A program made the translations under genes and the position numbers. A stretch of 64,000 bases of DNA from Dictyobacter alpinus (GTDB lineage Bacteria; Chloroflexota; Ktedonobacteria; Ktedonobacterales; Ktedonobacteraceae). The notes under the pieces are model-generated. The model was not told the DNA's origin. It did no database searches and was given only the letters and a program-made list of their open reading frames with translations. The stretch's first letter is position 1. Each line of letters opens with the position of its first letter. Positions 10,601 to 19,700 of the stretch are shown piece by piece. The stretch lies in assembly GCF_003967575.1 (NCBI RefSeq), contig NZ_BIFT01000002.1, positions 2,356,001 to 2,420,000 on the forward strand, in the 5' to 3' direction.

Positions 10601-13600
10601 CGAGGATCATGTACAGCCTGAGAAGGCAACCTTGATCGGTGCCTGTCGCGTGATTGCGCAAGAAAACTTAAATATTCGCTGCCGCAGTATCGATCTTGAT
10701 GTGACCATGGCCGATAAGCAACTGGTTGAACAACTGGTGCATGAAGCCACATCCTCAGATCCAGATACCTTCCTGGCCTATCGCAATGGAACGCGTTTGA
10801 AGCAGCACTATCAACCATATCGTTTAGACGCATTGCCGCAGAAGCAGGTGTTTCGGAAGCATGGTGTCTACCTGATCACTGGTGGTATGGGAGGTGTTGG
10901 ACCCCTGCTTGGTGCCTACCTGGCACAACAGGTTCAGGCTAAAGTGATCTTAACCAGTCGTAGTGAATTCCTGCCGGCCGATCAATGGAAAACATGGTTA
11001 GAGGGCCATGATGCATTGGATGCGACCAGCCTGAAAATCAAGCAACTCCAGGCCATCGAGGCCGCAGGTGGAGAAGTCCTTGTACTGAAAGCAGATGTCA
11101 GCAACGTTGAACAGATGCGTGCGGCCATCCAGCACAGCCAGCAGCGCTTTGGCGCGCTCCATGGGGTCCTGCATGCCGCCGGAGTTACAGATCCACGCGC
11201 CTTCAAAGCAACGTTGGAGATCGGGCGTCAGGAATGTGAGACACACTTTCAGCCCAAAGTCTATGGACTCTACGCTCTTGAAGAGGTGCTGCAGGATCAA
11301 GAGCTCGACTTTTGTTTGCTTTTCTCCTCCATCTCAGTTGTCCTGGGTGGTCTGGCCTTTTCGGCTTATGTGGCCGGCAATGCCTTTATGGATGCCTTTG
11401 CGCACAAACATAATATGACCACTGATCAGCCCTGGCTCTGTGTGAACTGGGATACCTGGCAGGTTAAAGAGAACGCCCATGGAGCGCTAGGAGCCACCGT
11501 TGCGGACTATGTCATGTCACCGCCTGAAGGAGCCGAAGCCCTGACCCGCGTGCTTGCCCATGGGCACACGCATCTGGTCAATTCGACCGGCGATCTTCAG
11601 GCACGTATTCAGCAGTGGGTACAGCTTGAATCACTGCAGGCAGATGAGGCCGATGATCAGGATCGCAGTACTATCAAGCAGCAAGCACAGCGCTTCACCT
11701 CGGTCGCGGAATATGAGCGCGTTATCAGTGAGATCTGGAAACAAGTGCTCGGGGTCAGTGAGATTGGCCTGTATGATAATTTCTTTGACCTGGGTGGCAA
11801 CTCACTGATTGCCTTACAGGTCATTGCCAAACTCAAGAAAACATTACATATACAAATACCGGCTGTTGCCCTCTTTGAGGCCCCCACCATCAGTACACTG
11901 GTGCACTATCTCTTGCCCGATGGCGATGTCCAGCGACCCGTTGCGGCAACGGACCTGCTGATCGAGCGGCGTTCACAGGCGCGGCAGAATATAGAGCAGC
12001 AGGATATCGCTATTGTCAGTATGGCGGGCCGTTTTCCAGGAGCCTCAAATGTTAACGAGTTCTGGGAAAACCTGCGTAACGGTGTTGAATCAATTACCTT
12101 TTTCTCAGATGAAGAGCTTAAAGCAGCTGGCATTGATCCCAAAATCATGGCTGATCCAGCCTTTGTGCGCGCCCGCCCGGTCCTAAAGCCGGAGGAGGTC
12201 AAGGACTTTGATGCCGCCTTCTTTGGCTATAGCCCCCGTGAAGCCGAACTGACCGATCCGCAGCATCGCCTTTTCATCGAATGTGCCTGGGAGGCGCTTG
12301 AACTGGCCGGCTATGATCCCACGCGTTACCCCGGATTGATTGGCGTTTATGGTGGTGCCAATATTAGCACCTATCTCTTTGGCCTGATGGCGAATCCCGC
12401 CGACGTTGGTCCGGTTGATGATTATCAGATGGTGATTGGTAACGACAAAGATTCCCTGACGACCAGTGTCTCCTACAAATTGAACTTGAAAGGCCCCAGC
12501 TTTGCGGTCCAGACCTTTTGTTCGACCTCGCTGGTGGCCACGCACCTGGCCTGTCAGAGTCTAATCCATGGCGAATGTGATCTAGCGCTGGCTGGTGGCG
12601 TCTCGGTACGAGTACCAACCGTAGCAGGCCACATCTATCAGGAAGGGGGTATGGAATCGCCCGACGGCCATTGTCGCACCTTTGATGCTCAGGCGAAAGG
12701 CAGTATGTTTGGTGATGGTGTGGGCATCGTGGTCCTCAAACGTCTCCAGGATGCTCTGGACGACGGTGATCAGGTTATGGCCGTGATCAAAGGATCAGCC
12801 ATCAACAACGATGGAGCGCTCAAAGTCAGCTACACCGCACCAAGTGTGGTTGGACAAGCAGACGTGGTCGCGACCGCGTTGCGAACCTCGGGCATTCATC
12901 CCGAGACGATCAGTTATATTGAGGCCCACGGCACCGCAACCGAGCTGGGAGATCCCATTGAAGTTGCCTCATTGACCAAAGCGTACCAGGCCTTTACTGA
13001 CCGCACCAACTATTGTGCCATTGGCTCCGTCAAAACCAATATTGGCCACCTGGACCGTGCGGCGGGCATTTCTGGGCTCATGAAAACAGTTCTCTCTTTG
13101 CAGCATAAAGAGATTCCTGCCAGTTTGCACTACCAGGCACCAAATCCAGAGATCGATTTTGATCACAGCCCATTCTACGTCAACGCCAAACTTTCACCCT
13201 GGCTAAGCGAAAACGGCATGCCAAGACGTGCAGGCATCAACTCGCTTGGACTTGGTGGCACAAACGCCCACATCATCGTTGAAGAGGCACCAGAATTGGC
13301 CCCATCCAGTCCATCGCGTGACTGGCAACTTCTGGTCCTTTCCGCACGAACCGCTAAAGGTTTGGAGCAAGTTACGCAGAACCTGAGCACATTTCTGCAG
13401 GAACATCCGACCGCGAACCTTGCCGATGTGGCCTATACACTCAATGTTGGTCGTAAGAAATTTGAGCATCGTCGCGTGATTGTCGCTCAGAATCAGCAAG
13501 ATGTCATCAGCACCATCGAGAGCAAGAAAAGCCCATATATGCATGCTCGTATTGAGCAGCGCACAGATCAACACATAAGCTTCCTTTTTCCTGGCCTGGG

Positions 13601-16600
13601 GGAGCAGCATATTGGGATGGCCCAGAATCTCTATCGACATGAAGCCGCCTTCCGTGAGGTCATCGATAGTTGTTGTGAGCTTCTACAAAACCAGTATCAA
13701 CTTGACTTGAAATCTGTATTCGGCATTACGCAGAGCGAACAGCAGTCCCAGAACGGACATAGTAACGGCAATGGTAATGGTAATGGTAAAGCCGATACAG
13801 CGAGCAGAACCGCCTTTATGCTCGGCTCCAGGTCGATGGATCAATCGCCAGAGGCCGAGCGGTTACGGCATACGGATATGTCTCAGCCCGCTATCTTTAT
13901 CTTTGAGTATGCGCTGGCGCGACTCCTGATGCAGTGGGGGATCCAGCCGCGCTCGATGCTTGGATATAGTCTGGGAGAGTATGTGGCTGCCTGTCTGGCG
14001 GGTGTGTTTACCTTAGAAGATGGTTTGAAGCTGGTTGTGGAGCGGGCACGCCTGATCGAAGCCTCGGAAAATGGCACGATGGTGGCGGTCATGTTATCAG
14101 AAGAGAAGGTCAAAGCCTATCTCACCCATGATATCAATCTGGCCATCATCAATGCACCCGATACCTGCGTGCTGGCCGGTCCCACATCAGCCATGGAGAC
14201 GCTGATCACACACTTAGAAGAGGCCGAGATTGCGCATCAGCGGGTTGAGACTACCCACGCTTTCCATAGTGAAATGCTCAAGCCTTTAGCGGCACAGTTG
14301 ACCGAATTGGTGCATAGCATCCACCTGCATGCACCACAGATCCCCTACATTTCGAATGTCAGCGGGACCTGGATTACCGCCGAGCAAGCGACTGATCCTG
14401 CGTATTGGGCACAACATATGTGCCAGACCGTACGCTTCTCCGAAGGTGTTGGACAGCTGCTCCGCGAGACGGAACAACTCTTCCTTGAGGTGGGACTGGG
14501 GCAGGCGTTAACCTCCTTTGTCAGGCAACATCCTGATTGTGCTCCAGAGCGTAATAGTCTGGTCTTTGCCACACAACCATCGTTCTTTGAAAAGCAGCCT
14601 GAGCATAGTTATTTGCTCACCGTGCTTGGCAAGCTCTGGTTAAGTGGAGTCGAAATCGATCTACCTGGTTTCTATCAGGGAGAGAAGCGTAAACGCATCG
14701 CTTTGCCAACCTATCCTTTTGAGAAGCAAAGTTACTGGATCGAGACCAGGCCCTGGACGCAGGCCCAGAAACAGGTGCAACAGGATCGTCTGACCTATGC
14801 CTCTCCTGAAGAATTCTTGAGCAATCTTAAAAAAGAAGCCCTCTCCGACTGGTTTTATCTGCCTGGTTGGAAACAGAGTGCTCCTCTTGCTCCCGTAGCT
14901 GCACCGGAAACCGAGAAAAAGCCTGTCTGGTGGTTGTTTATGGACCACTATGGTATTGGTGAGGATATCAAAGCCTGGCTTACCGAGCAGAACTATGAAG
15001 TGATAAGCATTGAGGAAGGATCGTCCTATGCTCAGCTCGATGATGCCACCTTTAGCGTGCGGCCCAGCCAGCGAGCCGATTATGAGCAATTAGTAAAAGA
15101 TCTGCGCCAGGTGGAGAAATTGCCACAGCGGATTGTGCATCTCTGGACACTTACCACCCCTGATTGGTTTCAACAACATCAGGCTACACTGCTGGAGGAT
15201 TGTCTGGATGGGGGGTTCTATAGCTTGCTGGCCCTGTCTCAAGCGCTGGGAAATGTGGAGCTTGCGGAACCCTGCCAGATTATTACCGTCTCCAACGAGA
15301 CACAAGATGTCACGGGCAGCGAGCCATTGTGTGCCGAAAAAACGACGCTGACAGGTCCCTTGAAAGTTATTCCTCAGGAATATCCTGGACTCAGTTGTCG
15401 CGGCATCGATATTCAACTGACCCCGACGAGTCACCGCCAGGAAGTGGCGATGACCCAGCAATTGCTGGGTGAATTGACCGCTACGACAACTGAGCGTGTT
15501 GTCGCGCTCCGCAAGCATCGCCGCTGGTTACAGACCTTTGAGCCGCTGCATCTACCGGCTCCGAGTACGCCAGGAGCACAACTGCGTGAGCATGGTGTCT
15601 ACCTGATTACTGGAGGATTGGGTGGGGTAGGCCTGGCCATGGCGAAACATCTGGCCCGCAGCATTCAAGCCCGGCTTATCTTGCTTTCGCGCACCGCCTT
15701 ACCTGCGCGCGACCAATGGGAACGCATACTCAAGGAACAAGGCGACACACAAGGGGTTGGCCAGCAAATCCGTAAGGTACTGGATCTAGAGCAGCTTGGC
15801 GCCCAGGTATTGGTTATTCCAGCCGATGTCGCTAATGAACAACAGATGCGCGCCGCCATTGAGCTCACGCTTCAGACCTATGGGGAACTCCATGGTGTCC
15901 TGCATGCAGCTGGCGTACCAGGGATAGGACTGATCCAGCACAAAACACCAGCGATGGCCGCCAGCGTTATGGCGCCAAAGATTCAAGGTACACTCGTGCT
16001 GGAAAAGGTGCTGCAATCCTGTCAGCTTGACTTTCTGGTCCTGTTTTCCTCTATCACCTCTATCACGGGCGGTGGCCCGGGACAGGTTGACTATTGTGCT
16101 GCGAATGCTTTTATGGACGCCTATGCCGCCACCGCAAGTGAGCAGCACGGTATGACGATTGCTATCAACTGGAGTGAATGGCAGTGGAATGCCTGGGAAG
16201 CAGGTTTAGCAGGATACGATACAAGCTCACAGGCCTTCTTCAGGGAGAACCGTCGACGCTTCGGAATTGCCTTTGAGGAGGGGGCTGAAGTACTGGAGCG
16301 TCTCTTGGCAGCGCCATGGCCACAGGTTGTTGTCTCAACCCAGGATTTCCAGGCTCTGGTCGAGCTCAGCAAGGCTTATACCGCCGCCTCTATGCTTGAG
16401 AAATCGCGGCAAGCGCGTGTCAAGCACGAACGGCCCGCGCTGGGCAGTGAATATTCTGCGCCACACTCGGAGATGGAACACCAGCTGGCGGCCATCTGGG
16501 AAGACATCCTTGGCATTGACCATGTTGGCATTAACGACAACTTCTTCGAGCTTGGCGGCAACTCCTTAATCGGCATTGATATCATCACACGCATGCGCAA

Positions 16601-16781
16601 AGAGTTAGCCCAGGAAGATATTCCTTCCTATCTACTCTACGAAGCACCATCTGTTGCCGCCATGGCCCAGCAACTCGACAAAGGTAAGAGTACAGAGATG
16701 GTTACCGGACGCTATGCACGTGGCGAGAGACGGCGTGCAAACTTGAAGCAGCGTATGCAAGGACCTGGAAGACAGCGTTAA
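7674..16781 (+). CDS. Type I modular PKS, 3035 aa: KS-AT(degenerate)-KR-ACP-KS-AT-KR-ACP (modules 3 and 4)
   Basis: The ATG at 7674 follows AGAGGATTATGTA. Module 3: KS (15-440, Cys185), a shrunken AT region (about 530-790), KR (GGMGGVG, Tyr1232 in SAYVAGN), ACP (Ser1377). Module 4: KS (about 1443-1870, Cys1616), AT (Ser2099 in GYSLGEY, HAFHS), KR (Tyr2807 in VDYCAAN), ACP (Ser2964). In the module 3 AT the GxSxG loop reads GVGSSEY, placing Gly624 at the catalytic Ser position, and the HAFHS segment is not recognisable, so it is probably inactive. The frame is continuous, so decay is by substitution and deletion rather than frameshift. The module 4 AT has an Asn-Gly repeat insert near 13753-13790. 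All KS and KR catalytic residues are present. The C-terminus has an RRxNLKxRM tail shared with the previous PKS. Confidence 0.95.
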   Translation: MANSILNDSVYDTSLAIVGLAGRFPGAQNVDEFWQNLVNGVKSIRHFSDEELLANGVDPALLALPNYVKAGTILEGADLFDASFFKFSPREAEVMDPQHRLFLECAYQALEDAAYDPERYKGLVGVFAGSAISTYLLNNLAANTDFLDEVGRVQVSISNDRDSLANTLSYKLNLRGPSFAVQTFCSTSLVAIHLACQSLLNYECDIALAGGVAVELPQIRGYLYEEGGILSPDGECRTFDQNGRGSVMGNGLGVVVVKRLADALEDGDQIYALVRGSHTNNDGSVRASYTAPGLDGQAAVISQAISNAGVDPETLTYMEAHGTATMLGDAVELAAMKKAFALHTQKQRYCALGSVKPNVGHLDRASGVTGLIKTTLALKNKLLPPSLNFEQAGPDAQLEQSPFYVNTSLKPWETEEGPRRAGVSSFGLGGSNAHVVLEEAPELPETSASRPHQLLLLSAKSESALAQATENLYTYLAQHPETRLADIAYTLQNGRTAFNYRRTLVCTSHEDAMTALKQEPQRLASTYQVHRDRPVTLLLSDVAGVTEQQVLELRAQEKTFDETITRCLSYLQTAQGISLPAGLFEASSQESPINKVVANFVYVYAVAHLFTSWGVPTQALAGVGSSEYAVASLAGVLELEVALQAVIAYAHQHTEDGRHTAQAVPLQAATKAYFSFAEDAWIQSGQTPPDGYGKHILEPSHAVASSGEQLFTNQPQVVFAIGSDNAYTQQIQRQLAAQSSENKPIFIRTPELSSLQASFLQAFGQLWLAGVTLQWDQLTRDEVRRRVSLPTYPFERQRYWIEQSDVIAEVVSQSARKPDIADWFYRLTWEEAPLTVSDTTRAQSPAPWLIFSDTFSIGQAVSAYLQDQGQTAIQVQAGTEFIQLDPQNFRIRPHEAEDYIQLCQALQLQESMPTTVLHLWNITAEVLEPEQSAAFEQMQDRGFYSLIFLTQALSKLVYERPVQMLTISNHLQAVTSEDHVQPEKATLIGACRVIAQENLNIRCRSIDLDVTMADKQLVEQLVHEATSSDPDTFLAYRNGTRLKQHYQPYRLDALPQKQVFRKHGVYLITGGMGGVGPLLGAYLAQQVQAKVILTSRSEFLPADQWKTWLEGHDALDATSLKIKQLQAIEAAGGEVLVLKADVSNVEQMRAAIQHSQQRFGALHGVLHAAGVTDPRAFKATLEIGRQECETHFQPKVYGLYALEEVLQDQELDFCLLFSSISVVLGGLAFSAYVAGNAFMDAFAHKHNMTTDQPWLCVNWDTWQVKENAHGALGATVADYVMSPPEGAEALTRVLAHGHTHLVNSTGDLQARIQQWVQLESLQADEADDQDRSTIKQQAQRFTSVAEYERVISEIWKQVLGVSEIGLYDNFFDLGGNSLIALQVIAKLKKTLHIQIPAVALFEAPTISTLVHYLLPDGDVQRPVAATDLLIERRSQARQNIEQQDIAIVSMAGRFPGASNVNEFWENLRNGVESITFFSDEELKAAGIDPKIMADPAFVRARPVLKPEEVKDFDAAFFGYSPREAELTDPQHRLFIECAWEALELAGYDPTRYPGLIGVYGGANISTYLFGLMANPADVGPVDDYQMVIGNDKDSLTTSVSYKLNLKGPSFAVQTFCSTSLVATHLACQSLIHGECDLALAGGVSVRVPTVAGHIYQEGGMESPDGHCRTFDAQAKGSMFGDGVGIVVLKRLQDALDDGDQVMAVIKGSAINNDGALKVSYTAPSVVGQADVVATALRTSGIHPETISYIEAHGTATELGDPIEVASLTKAYQAFTDRTNYCAIGSVKTNIGHLDRAAGISGLMKTVLSLQHKEIPASLHYQAPNPEIDFDHSPFYVNAKLSPWLSENGMPRRAGINSLGLGGTNAHIIVEEAPELAPSSPSRDWQLLVLSARTAKGLEQVTQNLSTFLQEHPTANLADVAYTLNVGRKKFEHRRVIVAQNQQDVISTIESKKSPYMHARIEQRTDQHISFLFPGLGEQHIGMAQNLYRHEAAFREVIDSCCELLQNQYQLDLKSVFGITQSEQQSQNGHSNGNGNGNGKADTASRTAFMLGSRSMDQSPEAERLRHTDMSQPAIFIFEYALARLLMQWGIQPRSMLGYSLGEYVAACLAGVFTLEDGLKLVVERARLIEASENGTMVAVMLSEEKVKAYLTHDINLAIINAPDTCVLAGPTSAMETLITHLEEAEIAHQRVETTHAFHSEMLKPLAAQLTELVHSIHLHAPQIPYISNVSGTWITAEQATDPAYWAQHMCQTVRFSEGVGQLLRETEQLFLEVGLGQALTSFVRQHPDCAPERNSLVFATQPSFFEKQPEHSYLLTVLGKLWLSGVEIDLPGFYQGEKRKRIALPTYPFEKQSYWIETRPWTQAQKQVQQDRLTYASPEEFLSNLKKEALSDWFYLPGWKQSAPLAPVAAPETEKKPVWWLFMDHYGIGEDIKAWLTEQNYEVISIEEGSSYAQLDDATFSVRPSQRADYEQLVKDLRQVEKLPQRIVHLWTLTTPDWFQQHQATLLEDCLDGGFYSLLALSQALGNVELAEPCQIITVSNETQDVTGSEPLCAEKTTLTGPLKVIPQEYPGLSCRGIDIQLTPTSHRQEVAMTQQLLGELTATTTERVVALRKHRRWLQTFEPLHLPAPSTPGAQLREHGVYLITGGLGGVGLAMAKHLARSIQARLILLSRTALPARDQWERILKEQGDTQGVGQQIRKVLDLEQLGAQVLVIPADVANEQQMRAAIELTLQTYGELHGVLHAAGVPGIGLIQHKTPAMAASVMAPKIQGTLVLEKVLQSCQLDFLVLFSSITSITGGGPGQVDYCAANAFMDAYAATASEQHGMTIAINWSEWQWNAWEAGLAGYDTSSQAFFRENRRRFGIAFEEGAEVLERLLAAPWPQVVVSTQDFQALVELSKAYTAASMLEKSRQARVKHERPALGSEYSAPHSEMEHQLAAIWEDILGIDHVGINDNFFELGGNSLIGIDIITRMRKELAQEDIPSYLLYEAPSVAAMAQQLDKGKSTEMVTGRYARGERRRANLKQRMQGPGRQR

Positions 16782-16793
16782 AGGGGATACTCT

Positions 16794-19700
16794 ATGACAA
16801 GCTCAAGTGAACAAGATGCATATAGTACAGCGATCGCCATTGTTGGTATGTCTGGCCGTTTTCCAGGAGCCCGCGATACCTCAACCTTCTGGGAAAACCT
16901 CATGGGCGGAGTAAAATCGATTCGCCGCTTTTCAGACGAGGAATTGCTGGCAGCAGGAGTGGATCCAGAGCAATTGCTGGCACCTGATTATGTGAAAGCG
17001 GGCGCGATCCTGGACGACGTCGAGAAATTCGATGCAGCCTTCTTTGGTTTCTCACCCCGCGATGCTGAAATCATGGATCCACAGCACCGATTTTTTCTGG
17101 AATGTGCATGGGAAGCCCTGGAGGATGCCGCATATGATCCCGCGACCTATCCAGGACTCATCAGTGTATTCGCGGGCTCTGGCTTTAGTACCTATCTGAT
17201 TAACAATCTGTATCAAAATCCAGCTCTCGCCGATATCGCCGATCCATTGTTATCGGCGATCGGCAACGAGCGCGACTCATTGGCTTCCATGGTTTCCTAT
17301 AAGATGAATCTCAAGGGACCAAGTTTTAGCGTCCATACCTTTTGTTCAACCTCGCTGGTCGCGGTCCATCTGGCCTGTCAGAGTTTGCTGAACTATGAAT
17401 CCGATCTGGCCCTGGCCGGTGGCGTTGCCATCCATGTTCCTCATCTGGCTGGCTATACCTATAAAGAAGGTGGAATTGTTTCGCCGGATGGCGAATGTCG
17501 CACCTTTGATGCCAGTGCACGCGGGAGCGTCGTAGGTAATGGTATCGGTGTTGTGACCCTGAAGCGCCTGAGCGAGGCAATCGAAGATCGGGACCATATC
17601 TATGCGGTCATTCGGGGCTCTGCCGCCAACAATGATGGGAGCCAGCGTGTGAGCTATACCGCGCCAGGTTTGAATGGACAATCTGAGGTGATCGCGGAAG
17701 CTATTGGTAACGCAGGCGTTGATATTGAGAGCATAAGCTATCTTGAAGCCCATGGGACAGGCACCAGGCTGGGCGATGCGGTTGAACTGGCGGCGATGAA
17801 AAAAGCCTTTGCTGCCAGTACCGATAAGACCGGATTTTGTGCGATTGGCTCAGTCAAACCCAATGTTGGCCATCTTGATCGTGCCTCGGGTGTGACTGGC
17901 CTGATCAAAACCACGCTGGCACTTCAGCATAAACGCTTGCCACCAACAATCAATTTTGAGCATACCAGTGCCGATATCGATCTGGAGCATAGTCCATTTT
18001 ACGTGCTCACACAAGCGCGTGAATGGATCTCGCCGACAGATGAGCCGCTCCGAGCTGGTGTCAGTTCATTTGGCCTGGGTGGCACCAACGTCCATATGGT
18101 CCTGGAGGAGGCCCCTGTCCGTGAGGTTCACGGCGAGACACGGCCCTGGCAACTGCTTCTGCTGTCTGCAAAGACCGAGCAAGCTCTGGATGCCGCGACG
18201 CTCAAACTGGCGACCTACCTGCAACGAGATGATGTGGATCTCAGTGATGTAGCCTATACCCTGCAGGTTGGCCGCAGCACCTTTAACTATCGGCGCATGC
18301 TGGTATGTAAAGATAAGCAGGAAGCGCTACGCAACTTGCAGATACCGGCGCAAGATCCGTTGATGAGCAAGCACCAGACCACGCACGATAGTACCGTTGC
18401 GTTCCTCTTTCCCGGTCTGGGTGAGCACTATAGTGGCATGGCCCAGGACCTCTATCAACAGGAGCCGGTGTTCCGGGAAACTGTGACCAGCTGTTGCACC
18501 TGGCTGGAACAGCACTTGCAGATCAATGTCCTGGAATATCTGTATCCGGCTCAGGGGAGAGGAAGGCGTAAAACTGTTCATGGACATGCAGCGGGAGACG
18601 TTGCCATGCCCAGCACTATCGAATTAGCTGATCTCGCCCTCTTTATCATCGAATATGCGCTGGCCCGGCTTTTGATGTCCTGGGGTATTCAACCGGCCGC
18701 ATTGTGTGGATATAGTCAGGGTGAGTATGTAGCCTCCTGCTTGGCTGGTATCTTCTCATTGGAAGATGCCCTCTGGCTCGTCGCCCAACGCGCACGTTTG
18801 ATTGCCACACAATCCTCCGGCGCCATCCTGGCCGTGGCCCTGGCGGCCGATACTGTACAGTCTTATCTCGATGAAGAATTGAGTCTGGCCGCCATCAACG
18901 GCCCTAAACTCTGTTTGTTGTCCGGCTCAATCCAGGCCATTGAGGACATAGAGGAGCGCTTTGCCCAGCAAGAAGTAGAGTGTCAACGGCTGGATGTTGC
19001 CTATGCGCTGCATTCGACACAGCTCGCGCATCTGCAGGCTCAACTGACCGCGCTGGTAGGCAGCCGCCAATTGCACGCTCCGCAGATCCCACTGCTCTCC
19101 AACCTTACCGGGGATTGGATGACCGCCGAGCAGGCAACTGATCCAGCCTATTGGGCGCAACATATGAGCCAGACCATCCAGTTTGCGGTGGGCGTTGAGC
19201 GGCTCATCCATGAGACAAAACATATTCTGTTGGAGGTTGGTCCAGGCCAGGCGCTGAGTGCCATTCTGAGCCAGCATCCTGATAACCACGACACAGGAAG
19301 GATTATTTCCACCCTACCAGCAGCCAACCAGCCACGTTTCGCTTCTGCCCATGTGCTCAAGGCGCTGGGTCAACTCTGGCTCGAAGATGTGGTGCCTGCC
19401 TGGAGCCAGTTCTATGAGCACGAGCAGCGCCAACGTATTTCCCTGCCGACCTATCCTTTCGAACGTCAGACATACTGGGTTGATCCACCGCAGCGACAGC
19501 TCACGATCCAGCCCACAGGCTCCGTATCACAGAAGCAATCAGCTTCGGCGACTGGCAAAAAAGTTGATCCTGCCGACTGGTTCTATCGCTTGCATTGGGA
19601 AGAGACTCCATCATTATCTCTGCCCACAGCGGGAAAGCAGTCAGGACCCTGGTTGGTGTTTGACGACCTGACCTCGATTGGGGATGCAATTATTCAGCGG

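Noticed and set aside
13753..13790. Short tandem repeat suggesting a CRISPR or other array
   Set aside because: It is an Asn-Gly codon repeat in frame within an AT linker of the PKS, not spaced repeats.
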